The translations under genes were made by a program, and so were the position numbers. DNA of 64,000 nucleotides from Crocinitomicaceae bacterium. Its GTDB lineage: Bacteria; Bacteroidota; Bacteroidia; Flavobacteriales_D; Parvicellaceae. The notes beneath the pieces were generated by a model. That model was not told where the DNA came from and searched no databases. It worked only from the letters and a program-made list of their open reading frames with translations. Location: the NCBI GenBank assembly GCA_002723085.1, contig PBNK01000013.1:1-64000 (forward strand). Reading direction: 5' to 3'. Shown piece by piece: positions 29,234-41,987 of the stretch; the first letter of the stretch is position 1, and each line of letters begins with the position of its first letter.

Positions 29234-31477
29234 ATGAATAGTTTTTTTAAAATACTTACTATAATAATTGTTGGGTTTGGTCTTAGCAATATATATAGTC
29301 CATTTTTTTCTCAAAACTTAATCTTTAGTCAGTCTAATGACTTAATTGTTTCTAAAATGGGTGACACATTGAATAGCGCGTGGGCTGGAGGAATTAATTC
29401 TGCTCAAATATCAACCATGGATTTAAATTTTGATCAACTTGAAGATATTGTGATTTTTGATAAATCTGGAAATAAAATACTAACCTTCATTAATTCTGTT
29501 GATCATTATTATTATGATTCACAATACGAAAAATTTTTTCCTAAAATTGAGAATTGGATGCTTCTAAGAGATTATAATGGAGATGGCAAGAAAGATATTT
29601 TTCATTCTGTTTCTGGTGGAATTGGAGTTTGGAAAAATACTAGTTCAAATAATATCATTTCTTTTTCTCAAGAAATTAGCCCTTACATCCATTCTTTACA
29701 ATATAATTTTAAAAGCAATTTATATGTAAGTAAAAATGATATTCCTGATATAAACGACATTGATATGGATGGCGATTTAGATGTAGTTACATTTAGTATT
29801 TTAGGTGGGAATTTGGAATATCACCAAAACCTATCTGTTGATTCTGGATATGGGTCAGATTCGCTTATTTTTGAGCTTAAAAATGCTTGTTGGGGCCATT
29901 TTTATGAAGGTGGCCTTACAAACACTTGTTACTTATTTGACACTTGTCTAACCAATGTTAATAACCCAGAATTTCCAATAGCTAATATAAATAGACAAGA
30001 CTCAACTTTTTTAAGGCACGCAGGCTCAACTGTTCTTTCTTTAGATTTAAATAATGATAATGTGAGAGATATTTTATTAGGTGATGTGTCTTTTGCAAAT
30101 ATAGTTGCCCTATACAATGACAATAAAGGAGTTAATATGAATACATCTTTTATAAGTCAAGATACTTTATTTCCTAATAATTCTATTCCGGTAGATTTAT
30201 ATATTTATCCAGGAACATTTTATGAAGACGTTACTTTTGATGGAGTTAAAGATTTATTAGCCTCTCCAGCTACTGACAATGATACTGAAGATAAAGAAAG
30301 CGTATGGGTATATGAAAACACAGGTACAAATAGCTCACCTGTCTTTAATTTACAGTCAAAAAACATGTTCCAAAGTGAAATGTTAGATTTTGGAAAGTCA
30401 TCTTCTCCCATTTTAGTTGACCTTAACAATGATGGTCTTAAGGATTTAATGTTTGGTTACTTGGGAGAATTTGATATTAACTCTTTAAATCACTACACCT
30501 GTGCGATATCAGTATATATGAATACGGGAACTGCTGAAATTCCAAAATTTGAATGGTTAACCGATGATTATCAAAATTTATCTTCTCTAATAAACAATAT
30601 AGATCTTTTCCCAGCTATGGGTGATTTAGATAATGACGGTGATTTAGATGCCATTGTAGGAGATTATTCTGGATATTTACACTATCTCGAAAACACTTCT
30701 TCTAATTCTTCAGTTGTTAATTTAATTATGAATCAACCGCAGATGCAAGATGATCAAGGAATCCCTATCGATATAGGATATTGTGCAAAACCTGTATTAT
30801 TTGATTTGGATCAAGACAATGATTTAGACTTAGTTATTGGAGAAGCTACTGGAGTTCTTAACTATTATGAGAATATTGGCGGGGCTAATTCTCCTTTATT
30901 TAGTTTTGTTACAGACAATTTTGGAGGCATTGATGTTACTGATTGGTGGACAAATATTGGATCTAGTTCACCTTCTTTTGAATTCATAAATAATGAATTA
31001 ACATTATTTGTCGGTTCTGAAAGAGGGGCCTTATACATGTATGATAGCATTAGCAATAACCTAAATGGGAGTTTTAATCTTATTGATAGCAATGTTAGTA
31101 ATTTAATTATTGGCCCACATCTATCGCCAGCTTTAGGCTACTTAAATAACGATTCGATTATTGACATGATTGCAGGTAATAGAAGAGGAGGAGTAACATT
31201 ATTTTATGGGAGCATAGATTCAACAGTAAATGACATTCAGCACTTAAACCAAAATAAAATTGTTTTTTCTCCCAACCCTACAACTGGAATACTTTCTTGT
31301 TCGTATAAAAACCCATATACTTATAAAGTAATTAATCAACATGGGAAAATTGTTAAAAAAGGAATTTCATCCAAAGAAATTAATATAAGTAATCTTTCTG
31401 ATGGGATTTACTATATTTCTGTTATTAATGAAAAAATAAATAACACTGTAAAAATTGTCAAAATACACCAAAAATAG
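29234..31477 (+). CDS. T9SS-secreted FG-GAP/VCBS repeat protein
   Basis: This is a 747-residue predicted surface or secreted protein. The signal peptide is about 1-27. There are many FG-GAP/VCBS propeller units with Asp-rich calcium-binding loops: DYNGDGKKDIF, DIDMDGDLDVVTF, DLNNDNVRDILLGD, DLNNDGLKDLMFGY, DLDNDGDLDAIVGD and DLDQDNDLDLVIGE. The C-terminal ~74 residues are a type A T9SS sorting domain (FSPNPTTG, then KVINQHGKIVKKG, DGIYYISV). Such repeats are found in adhesins and lectin-like surface proteins. The last 23 bases overlap the downstream DCC gene. A possible ECF promoter precedes it. Confidence 0.9.
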   Translation: MNSFFKILTIIIVGFGLSNIYSPFFSQNLIFSQSNDLIVSKMGDTLNSAWAGGINSAQISTMDLNFDQLEDIVIFDKSGNKILTFINSVDHYYYDSQYEKFFPKIENWMLLRDYNGDGKKDIFHSVSGGIGVWKNTSSNNIISFSQEISPYIHSLQYNFKSNLYVSKNDIPDINDIDMDGDLDVVTFSILGGNLEYHQNLSVDSGYGSDSLIFELKNACWGHFYEGGLTNTCYLFDTCLTNVNNPEFPIANINRQDSTFLRHAGSTVLSLDLNNDNVRDILLGDVSFANIVALYNDNKGVNMNTSFISQDTLFPNNSIPVDLYIYPGTFYEDVTFDGVKDLLASPATDNDTEDKESVWVYENTGTNSSPVFNLQSKNMFQSEMLDFGKSSSPILVDLNNDGLKDLMFGYLGEFDINSLNHYTCAISVYMNTGTAEIPKFEWLTDDYQNLSSLINNIDLFPAMGDLDNDGDLDAIVGDYSGYLHYLENTSSNSSVVNLIMNQPQMQDDQGIPIDIGYCAKPVLFDLDQDNDLDLVIGEATGVLNYYENIGGANSPLFSFVTDNFGGIDVTDWWTNIGSSSPSFEFINNELTLFVGSERGALYMYDSISNNLNGSFNLIDSNVSNLIIGPHLSPALGYLNNDSIIDMIAGNRRGGVTLFYGSIDSTVNDIQHLNQNKIVFSPNPTTGILSCSYKNPYTYKVINQHGKIVKKGISSKEINISNLSDGIYYISVINEKINNTVKIVKIHQK

Positions 31478-31856
31478 TCCAACAGTAATTATTGATGGGG
31501 ATTGTGTCTTTTGCAATTACTGGGGAAACTATATTATTTTAAACGATTCTTCAAAAAGTATTTTTGTAACCTCATCTTCTTCAAAAATCGGAATAGAATT
31601 CCTTGAAAAAACTGATATAAATCCAGAAAAAACCATTTTGTTTTTATTAAATAATAAATATTATAGCTATTCTGATGCTGTAATTAAAATTGCATTAAAA
31701 TTAGGCGGTTGGCATAATGTATTTTTACTAGGATATTTGATACCAAAAAAAATCAGAAATTTCTTATATGAATATATAGCAAAAAGACGAAAAAAAATCA
31801 TGACAAATGCGTGCCATATACAAGACTTGAAAAACAGAGATAGATTTATTTCATAA
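31455..31856 (+). CDS. Thiol-disulfide oxidoreductase-like DCC family protein (DUF393)
   Basis: This is a 133-residue protein with the family mark DGDCVFCNYW (DxxCxxC) at about 14-23, and the closing part LGGWHNVFLLGYLIPKKIRN. The family is thought to be a thioredoxin-fold oxidoreductase or quinone-linked membrane-associated protein; the function is not established. The start is TTG at 31455, inside the end of the VCBS gene, giving a 23-bp overlap. No better start lies before the conserved motif. Translational coupling to a secreted protein is unusual. Confidence 0.8.
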   Translation: MSKYTKNSPTVIIDGDCVFCNYWGNYIILNDSSKSIFVTSSSSKIGIEFLEKTDINPEKTILFLLNNKYYSYSDAVIKIALKLGGWHNVFLLGYLIPKKIRNFLYEYIAKRRKKIMTNACHIQDLKNRDRFIS

Positions 31857-31857
31857 C

Positions 31858-31888
31858 AAAAAAAGCCCCATTTAAAGAGGCTTTTTTT
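31858..31888. terminator. Bidirectional terminator between DCC gene and mdh
   Basis: A 10-bp stem pairs AAAAAAAGCC (31858-31867) with GGCTTTTTTT (31879-31888) around an 11-base loop. The A and T runs allow termination from both sides. Confidence 0.8.
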
Positions 31889-31909
31889 ATTATATAGACG
31901 AATAAAGCG

Positions 31910-32839
31910 TTATATGCTCTTTAAAGCATCATTCATATTTCTTACTGCATCAGCACTTTTTTCAAAAAGCTCTTTTTCAGCATTATTAAGATTAACATCC
32001 ACAATGTTTTCCCAACCATTTTTTCCAACAACTACAGGAACACCAATACAAATATCATCTTGTCCATATTCTCCCTCAAGAAAAACAGAACAAGGAATTA
32101 TTCGCTTTTGATCATTTAAAATACTATCTACCAAAAAAGCAACTGCAGCACCAGGTGCATACCAAGCAGAAGTTCCCAACATTCCAGTCAATGTTTTTCC
32201 GCCAACCATAGTATCAGCAGCAACTTTATTCAAAGATTCACTATCCAATAGGTTTGAAACAGGAATACCATTATACGATGCTAATCTAGTAAGGGGAATC
32301 ATTGTTGTATCTCCATGACCACCAATTACCATTCCATGAATATCATTTGCGGGTTTTCCTAAAGCTAATGATAAATAAGTTCTAAACCTTGCACTATCAA
32401 GAGCTCCACCCATACCAATAATTCTATTTTTAGGCAATCCACTTTCTTTAAGAGTAAGATAAGTCATTGTATCCATAGGATTAGAAACAATAACAATAAC
32501 AGCTTCAGGAGAATGTGCTAAAACATTTTCAGTTACTGTTTTAACAATACCAGCATTAACCCCTATCAACTCTTCTCTTGTCATTCCAGGCTTTCTTGGA
32601 ATACCACTCGTAATAACGACAACATCACTTCCAGATGTTTTAGAGTAATCATTGGTACTACCAACAATTTTAGTATTAAACCCAAGAAGTGAAGAAGTTT
32701 GAGTCATATCTAATGCCTTACCTTCAGCAAAATTTTCTCTAATATCTAATAAAACTACTTCGCTAGCTATTCTTTTATATGCAATGGCGTCAGCACAAGT
32801 TGAACCAACATTACCAGCACCTATTATTGTTACTTTCAT
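31910..32839 (-). CDS. mdh: Malate dehydrogenase (LDH-like type)
   Basis: This TCA-cycle enzyme oxidises malate to oxaloacetate with NAD. It has 309 residues. The Rossmann motif is IGAGNVGSTCAD, the substrate-loop Arg residues are in SGIPRKPGMTREEL, and the catalytic His and partner Asp lie in VIGGHGDTTMIPLTR. The Arg in GIPRKPGMTR points to malate rather than lactate. It is a single gene convergent with the DCC gene and divergent from the ECF sigma gene (174 bp). Confidence 0.95.
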   Translation of the reverse strand: MKVTIIGAGNVGSTCADAIAYKRIASEVVLLDIRENFAEGKALDMTQTSSLLGFNTKIVGSTNDYSKTSGSDVVVITSGIPRKPGMTREELIGVNAGIVKTVTENVLAHSPEAVIVIVSNPMDTMTYLTLKESGLPKNRIIGMGGALDSARFRTYLSLALGKPANDIHGMVIGGHGDTTMIPLTRLASYNGIPVSNLLDSESLNKVAADTMVGGKTLTGMLGTSAWYAPGAAVAFLVDSILNDQKRIIPCSVFLEGEYGQDDICIGVPVVVGKNGWENIVDVNLNNAEKELFEKSADAVRNMNDALKSI

Positions 32840-32971
32840 GATTTTAATTTGATTTTTTTGCGAAAATATGAAAATAGAATCCTTAAAATAATTTTATGTG
32901 TTTTTTTTATTTAAATAAATGCAAAGAATATATTTATCATTGTTATTATCAAAGAACATAATTAACTTAAG

Positions 32972-32995
32972 GCAACCATTAATTTAAAAACCGTT
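32972..32995 (+). promoter_or_regulatory. Putative autoregulated ECF promoter of the sigma gene
   Basis: GGCAACC (32971-32977) and CGTTAA (32992-32997) leave 15 bases between AAC and CGT, close to the AAC-N(15-17)-CGT pattern of ECF promoters. The ATG of the sigma gene follows 18 bases after CGTT. The same GCAAC-N15-CGTT stands before the VCBS gene. No housekeeping TAnnTTTG element is seen here. ECF factors commonly control their own gene; that this is such a site is inferred. Confidence 0.5.
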
Positions 32996-33013
32996 AATAT
33001 AACGACAACTTAA

Positions 33014-33561
33014 ATGAAATTAAGCGCTAACGATATTCAAAATCTTGTTGAAAGATGTAAAAAAAATAATCGATTAGCACAAAAAGAATTATATGAATTT
33101 TACTATAGTAAAATGATGGGGGTTGCTTTAAGATACATAAATGATAGAGATGCAGCTAGTGATGTTGTTCAAGATGGATTTATTAAAGCATTTAGTAAAA
33201 TAAGTAACTATACTAGTACTGGATCATTTGAAGGCTGGCTTAGAAGAATTGTCTCCAATACAGCTATTGATCAAATAAGAAAGAAGAAAAAAGAAAGTTT
33301 TCTACAAAATGAAGAAAAGATAGAAGCTGAAGATGAAATTAAAGAAGAGAGCATTTACGAAAACATTAGTATGTCTGAGATAGTAAATGCTGTTGGAAAG
33401 TTAAGCGATGGATATCGATCTGTTTTCAATTTATATGTAATGGAAGGTTATACACATCAAGAAATTGGAGAAATTCTTGGAATCAGTACAGGCACATCAA
33501 AATCAAATTATTCAAAAGCAAAAAAGAAATTGAAATCTATTTTAATCCATAAAATTAAATC

Positions 33562-33565
<4 letters not shown>
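33014..33565 (+). CDS. ECF-type RNA polymerase sigma factor
   Basis: This is a 183-residue sigma-70 family protein with only regions 2 and 4. Region 2 (about 20-95) has FYYSKMMGVALRYINDRDAA, SDVVQDGFIKAFSKI and GWLRRIVSNTAIDQIRKKKK. Region 4 (about 122-180) has KLSDGYRSVFNLYVMEGYTH and QEIGEILGISTGTSKSNYSK, a helix-turn-helix. A charged linker lies between. The stop codon overlaps the TTG start of the next gene by 4 bp, which fits sigma/anti-sigma coupling. Its upstream region carries a matching ECF-like promoter. Confidence 0.93.
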
Positions 33566-36797
<3,232 letters not shown>

Positions 36798-36816
36798 CTA
36801 TAAAAATTTGAAAAAA

Positions 36817-36824
36817 CAAATATA
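36817..36824 (-). promoter_or_regulatory. gyrB promoter -7 element
   Basis: On the minus strand TATATTTG matches TAnnTTTG and lies 19 bases before the gyrB ATG. No TTG is found at the usual distance upstream, so the -33 half is missing or weak. Confidence 0.45.
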
Positions 36825-36883
36825 CTATTTAAGTATTATTTTAAGGCTGTTTTTACCTGAAAAAGTGGATAGTTTTCAACATT

Positions 36884-38650
36884 TTAAAAACTAAATGTTG
36901 CTCCACCCAAAATGTTAATGGATTGAACTGGATAATTATTCCAAATTTGATACTTTGAAGCTGTGAAATTATTAAAATTGATAAAGGCTGAAATTCTTTC
37001 ATTATATCTATATTCCAACCCTAAATTCATGTCTAAACACATAGGCAACCTTTTACCCCCATATTCAAATTGATAGTTATAATCCAATAAATCTCCTTCA
37101 GAAGAACTATATACCTTAGCTACTCTTGAACCAATTGTAAAAACATCTCCTTTAACAATAATCTTGTCTGAAAGATCTAAAAAAGTAGAAATGGTGAAAA
37201 TAAAATTAGGTTTTTGCCAAGCAAACTCTTGATTGGTTAAGTCATAAATAAAATACTCTGCTTTAGAAGTAACCTTAAGTTTTTCTGCATTCTGATAAGT
37301 AATTTCACCCATTAAGGTTGTTCTATTAACATCATCATATAAAAGTTCAAATTTATTACCATATGACGAACTAGTATCATGAACATATAAACAAAATGAT
37401 TTTAACCTTTCATAAGATGTTTTAAAATTAAAAGTAAATGAACTGCTTAATGACCCTCTAATCCCTCCAAATAAATTCATTTTATTTACTGTATTATTCA
37501 AAATTGAATTTTCAGAAACAAAAGGATTATCTATTCTTATTGAATTCCAAGTATTTCGCTGAACATTTCCAGTTAAACCAGCATAGGGGATAAAAACATT
37601 GTTAAATAAACTATAACTGAAATTTACATCAGGAAAAAAATAGGGTGTCGTGTTATATTCAATATTTGCTTGAAGAGAAAGGCCAAACTTTGCTTTCCAA
37701 TTCTTTCCTCTAGAATAAATGTGAGGATTAAATCTTACTATAGCTGAAACATTATTTTCAATATCGCCAATTTGAAGTTGATCAAGAGAATCTAAAGACA
37801 ATGTTTTTGGTTGAGAAAGTGAATTAATATCTAACTCAAAATTAGCTAAAAACTCTTCTCTTTTTATAAACTTTCCTGAATGACCGCCAATCAAAAAATG
37901 ATTTTCTGTTAAATTATTTTTACCATATAAAAAATGATAATCCATCCATGTTTTGTAATGAACTTTTGAAGTGTCTCTTCCTGTATTTCTTGAATTAAAC
38001 TTAGCATGTAAATCTACCAAATGATAAGTTTGGGGAAACGCTGTATCGTTATTTATTAATTCAGGATTAATTAAACTATCTAAATAATCAATTCCATAAA
38101 ACCTATACTTATCTCTTTTGTAATCTAACTGAAACCACAAATCATTTTTGTAAAAGAATTTTTGAAAATAACCTCCTAATTCAGCTTCAGAAAACTTTGT
38201 GTTTCCCATCTCTTTAACACTAGCTAATGAACTTTTAGTTAACCCTCTAAAACCCCAGCTTTCATGTTTAGATCGCTGAGAACCATAATTCATTTCTAAA
38301 TAAGGTGTTAAATAACTTCCAGCGCCTCCCTTAACATAACCAGAATATAATTTATCTAATGGCTCAACAATCTTAAGTCTAGCAGGACTAATGTTTTCTA
38401 AATCAAATACTAACTCATGTTTTTTAGGTTCAAGATAATATTTAACCTCTTCCATCTTTAAAGTAGAATCAACAGGTTTTGGCAATATGGCTTCCTTTTC
38501 AGACTTAGCAATTTTTCTTGATCCAGAACCAATTCCTAAATATGTGTCACTATTGCTTTGAGAAAAAACAATACTATTTAAAAATAAAAATATATTTAGT
38601 ATTACAATAGAACTATTTTTCATCTTCCTGTTTTTCATTAATATTATCAT
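36884..38650 (-). CDS. Predicted outer-membrane beta-barrel protein
   Basis: This protein has up to 588 residues. The best signal peptide begins at the third Met (38623; MKNSSIVILNIFLFLNSIVF, ending SQ), so the true start may be 38638 or 38623. The mature part has many alternating aromatic strands (for example GGYFQKFFYKNDLWFQLDYK) and ends in ILGGATFSF with a C-terminal Phe, typical of outer-membrane barrels. No plug domain or TonB box is seen, so it is not a classical receptor. The gene overlaps the upstream TPR gene by up to 38 bp, and the two products probably act together. Function is unknown. Confidence 0.7.
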   Translation of the reverse strand: MIILMKNRKMKNSSIVILNIFLFLNSIVFSQSNSDTYLGIGSGSRKIAKSEKEAILPKPVDSTLKMEEVKYYLEPKKHELVFDLENISPARLKIVEPLDKLYSGYVKGGAGSYLTPYLEMNYGSQRSKHESWGFRGLTKSSLASVKEMGNTKFSEAELGGYFQKFFYKNDLWFQLDYKRDKYRFYGIDYLDSLINPELINNDTAFPQTYHLVDLHAKFNSRNTGRDTSKVHYKTWMDYHFLYGKNNLTENHFLIGGHSGKFIKREEFLANFELDINSLSQPKTLSLDSLDQLQIGDIENNVSAIVRFNPHIYSRGKNWKAKFGLSLQANIEYNTTPYFFPDVNFSYSLFNNVFIPYAGLTGNVQRNTWNSIRIDNPFVSENSILNNTVNKMNLFGGIRGSLSSSFTFNFKTSYERLKSFCLYVHDTSSSYGNKFELLYDDVNRTTLMGEITYQNAEKLKVTSKAEYFIYDLTNQEFAWQKPNFIFTISTFLDLSDKIIVKGDVFTIGSRVAKVYSSSEGDLLDYNYQFEYGGKRLPMCLDMNLGLEYRYNERISAFINFNNFTASKYQIWNNYPVQSINILGGATFSF

Positions 38651-41600
38651 CTACATCTTCTTCAAATAAATCCTCATCTGAAGGGTCTATTTCATCAAAG
38701 TCAATTTCCATTTCTTGTTGTTCAGGTTGATTATCTAGTTCTTGTTTTTCTAAAAGTAATATCTCTTCAATTTTTGCTTTTGCAATAGAGATTATATTTT
38801 CTTTTTCTGGGCCTGAATAGTTATCAATAATACTTTGTAAACTATGCTTCGCATTAAAATAATCTTTCGCTGCTACAAAGTTATCTCCTAACAAAATAAT
38901 GGCTTTTGCTAGCCAATAATCATACGATGGTTTTTGTTGCACCATTTCCATGATATGTTGTTCACATTCTACATTTTTATTTTGATTAAATAAGATTTCA
39001 CATATTCCATACTTTGCTTCAGCTGCTTTAATATTATTAGTGATTTTTAACAACTCATTATATGAACTAATAGCCTCATCTAATAAGTTCATGGATTTGT
39101 AGGAATTACCTAAAAATAAATAAGCATCTTCTTTAATTTTTGGCTTCACATCGTTAGATGACAATACTTTTAAAGCATAATCAATTGTTGATTGATTATT
39201 CTCTAGAAAATTAAAACAATACATTTGACCTTTTCTAGCAAAAGATAAATCTTCATCTGTAATTCCAACTTTTTCTAAAGTTGAAAAATACACAAGTGCT
39301 TCTTTATACATTTTATTATCATAAGTTAATTCACCTGCATAATACAATGCTTCAGTATAAAAATTATTATTCGGCTTAGAAGCTATAAAGTCATAATGAT
39401 AAAGGGCTTCATCCATTTTTCCTAAGCTGTAAAAACAGGTGGCCATATAATAGTGTGCTGAAATTTCTCTTGATGGATTAGATACATTATCTAAATAAAT
39501 GGCTGCTTTTTTTAATTGGCTTTCGCAATCACCATTATCTCTAGCTAATTGAACAGGTTGCCAAAATGTTGAATCTTGCTCTTGTGCGCTAATTTGAATC
39601 CCTCTATTTGAAAGCCAGCTGTAATAGCCAGGTAGGTTATCTTTTTGTGAAAAAACTTCTTTCATTAAGTCAATGGCTAATTGATTTTCAGATTCAGCAT
39701 CTGGAAATTGATCTAAAACAACTAATAAGTATTTTTCAGCTTCAACATAGTTTGATTCTTTAAGATAAATACTCCCCACTTCAACATAGGCTGTAGAGAC
39801 AAAATTATTATTTGGATAATTTTTAATGAACTGCAAATAAGTTTCAATTGACTCATTATTCATTGATTGATCATTATAAGTCTGAGCCAAATCCAATAAA
39901 GACATAACTTGATATCTTGAATCAGGATATTCATCAGTTAATTTTTTTAAAGTAGCTGTTTTACCCTCATAGTCTTGTATTAATCCCTGAGATTTTGCTT
40001 TTTGATATAAAGCATAACTATTATCAAATCCATTTAAACTGATAGCTAAGTCGTAATTTTCAATGGCTTTTAAATCATTTTTTTGCAAAAAATATCCGTC
40101 AGCTATTCTTAAAAGCGATTTTCTATACTTTGACGTGTCACTGATTTCTGTTTGATGAATATAATTTCTAAAAAAAGTTATTGCTTGATTAAGGTTCTTG
40201 TGTTTTTTTTCTTCAAAAGATTTATTTGAGTTATCATATGGATTTGAATTCTCAAAATAAGCATATCCAACATGATAATCTAAATCCTTAAAAATAGAAG
40301 TCAATACTGAACCAGATGAATATCTGAATTTTTGATAATTGTCAATAGCCTCTTGAAATCTCCCCAAATTAAAATCACATTCTGCTTTCCAGAACTCACT
40401 TAAAGCGTTTAATTGTTTATCTATTGGGTATTTGCTAACCATTTCAAACCGTTCTTTTGCCTTTTCATATTTGCGATTATGAAACAACTCAACTGCTCTA
40501 TTAAAAACAATGGATTGATATGCTTTTTGCATTCTAGGGTCTTTATTTTTAATTTTCTCTAAAGACGATAATGCTTGATCATAATTTTTTGTTGTTAAAT
40601 AAACCTTTAATAAAAATTCATAAGCTTCTTTTGCATCCTCAGTGTCAGGGTATTGTGCAATAAAATCGTGAAAAGCATTAATGGCTTCATCATAAGGGTT
40701 ATAACTTTGTTCGTAAGCTAGCTTAGCATAATTGAATAAAGAATTTCTTTTTATATCCTCATCAAAAGATAAGTCACTTGCTGCTTGAAATGCATTTCTT
40801 GCATAACCTTTTTCATTGGTTTTTAAATAAGCATCAGCAAGATGATAATAAGCTGTTTGAGTTAAAATATCTTTTCTGGTAGCAACCCTAGCAAATAATG
40901 GAATGGCCTTTTCATAATCTCCAATGCTATAATATGAATAAGCGATTTGATAATTGCTTTTTCTATCTAACCTAGAAAACTTCTTAAAAGTTTTGTAATA
41001 CTTTATGGCCTCATTATAATTTTGTTTTTGATAATAGGAATCCCCAATTAACTTAGAAAACTCGCCTTTTCTTTTTTCTGTAACTGAATCTAAATAAATA
41101 GGAGCATAATCAATAAGTTCGTCAAATTTATTTTGCTTATATAAAATTTGAGTTACATAATAAGGAATTATAGCCTTAAACATTGGGCTTTCATCGATAG
41201 ATCTAAATCCGTTTAATGCTGTTTGATATTTACCATCTTCATAAGCAATATGGCTATAATAATATGTCGCTGGCTCTTTATAATCTGATTCACGCTGCAA
41301 AACTTCATTAAAATGAACTTTTGCTTCGTTTCTTTTCTTTCTAACAAACTTTGAATACCCTATTTTAAAAAGGTATTCATTCCATTCATCCCCAGTTAAA
41401 TCGTATTGATCTACCTTATCAAAATATAAAATGGCTTTGGAGAATTTCTTAAGCCTATAATAGTGCCTTGCTAATTGAAAATAAACATTTTCTGATTTTG
41501 GATGATCAGGATGGTCTAAAACAAATCTTGTTAAAAGGACTTCAACATTTTGATGGAATAAATTCAATGCACAAACCGCAAAATAATATTCTGAATTAAT

Positions 41601-41813
41601 TCTTATCTCATCTTGTTTATCACTTATTTCATCAATAATTAGTTTAAAATGAGCTTGAGAGGAACTGTATTTTCCTTTATCATATAACTCTTGAGCTATT
41701 TTGTAATCTTTATACTTATCAGAATGAACTAATGTTTTTTGAGCTTTAACAGGAATTATAAAGCATATAAATATGAGAAAAAAGGTGTATTTTAATTTTT
41801 TTAATATCATCAA
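38613..41813 (-). CDS. Large exported TPR-repeat protein
   Basis: This is a 1066-residue protein with a signal peptide (about 1-24, ends VKAQ). TPR-like helical repeats fill most of its length: ADAYLKTNEKGYARNAFQAA, AECDFNLGRFQEAIDNYQKF, ATCFYSLGKMDEALYHYDFI, and GNSYKSMNLLDEAISSYNEL. The C-terminal tail is strongly acidic (many Asp/Glu in the last ~45 residues). It is a periplasmic or outer-membrane-associated scaffold. The overlapping barrel gene downstream is the likely partner, as in other TPR-plus-barrel pairs of Bacteroidota. I cannot name a pathway. The gap 41814-41987 toward ftsE is A/T-rich without a clear promoter. Confidence 0.75.
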   Translation of the reverse strand: MMILKKLKYTFFLIFICFIIPVKAQKTLVHSDKYKDYKIAQELYDKGKYSSSQAHFKLIIDEISDKQDEIRINSEYYFAVCALNLFHQNVEVLLTRFVLDHPDHPKSENVYFQLARHYYRLKKFSKAILYFDKVDQYDLTGDEWNEYLFKIGYSKFVRKKRNEAKVHFNEVLQRESDYKEPATYYYSHIAYEDGKYQTALNGFRSIDESPMFKAIIPYYVTQILYKQNKFDELIDYAPIYLDSVTEKRKGEFSKLIGDSYYQKQNYNEAIKYYKTFKKFSRLDRKSNYQIAYSYYSIGDYEKAIPLFARVATRKDILTQTAYYHLADAYLKTNEKGYARNAFQAASDLSFDEDIKRNSLFNYAKLAYEQSYNPYDEAINAFHDFIAQYPDTEDAKEAYEFLLKVYLTTKNYDQALSSLEKIKNKDPRMQKAYQSIVFNRAVELFHNRKYEKAKERFEMVSKYPIDKQLNALSEFWKAECDFNLGRFQEAIDNYQKFRYSSGSVLTSIFKDLDYHVGYAYFENSNPYDNSNKSFEEKKHKNLNQAITFFRNYIHQTEISDTSKYRKSLLRIADGYFLQKNDLKAIENYDLAISLNGFDNSYALYQKAKSQGLIQDYEGKTATLKKLTDEYPDSRYQVMSLLDLAQTYNDQSMNNESIETYLQFIKNYPNNNFVSTAYVEVGSIYLKESNYVEAEKYLLVVLDQFPDAESENQLAIDLMKEVFSQKDNLPGYYSWLSNRGIQISAQEQDSTFWQPVQLARDNGDCESQLKKAAIYLDNVSNPSREISAHYYMATCFYSLGKMDEALYHYDFIASKPNNNFYTEALYYAGELTYDNKMYKEALVYFSTLEKVGITDEDLSFARKGQMYCFNFLENNQSTIDYALKVLSSNDVKPKIKEDAYLFLGNSYKSMNLLDEAISSYNELLKITNNIKAAEAKYGICEILFNQNKNVECEQHIMEMVQQKPSYDYWLAKAIILLGDNFVAAKDYFNAKHSLQSIIDNYSGPEKENIISIAKAKIEEILLLEKQELDNQPEQQEMEIDFDEIDPSDEDLFEEDVDDNINEKQEDEK

Positions 41814-41987
41814 GTTTTTTTTATGAATATAAACTTTGAATTTTTTAAAGATAAATAGGCTAGATGTACATGTTTATATTAAAACTTATTATTTTCAACC
41901 ATATTGTGTTAACATTAAGAAAGACTTATAATGGTCATATCTAATTTCTATTTATAATTTTAATATCAATATCTTAGTAGCCAACAA

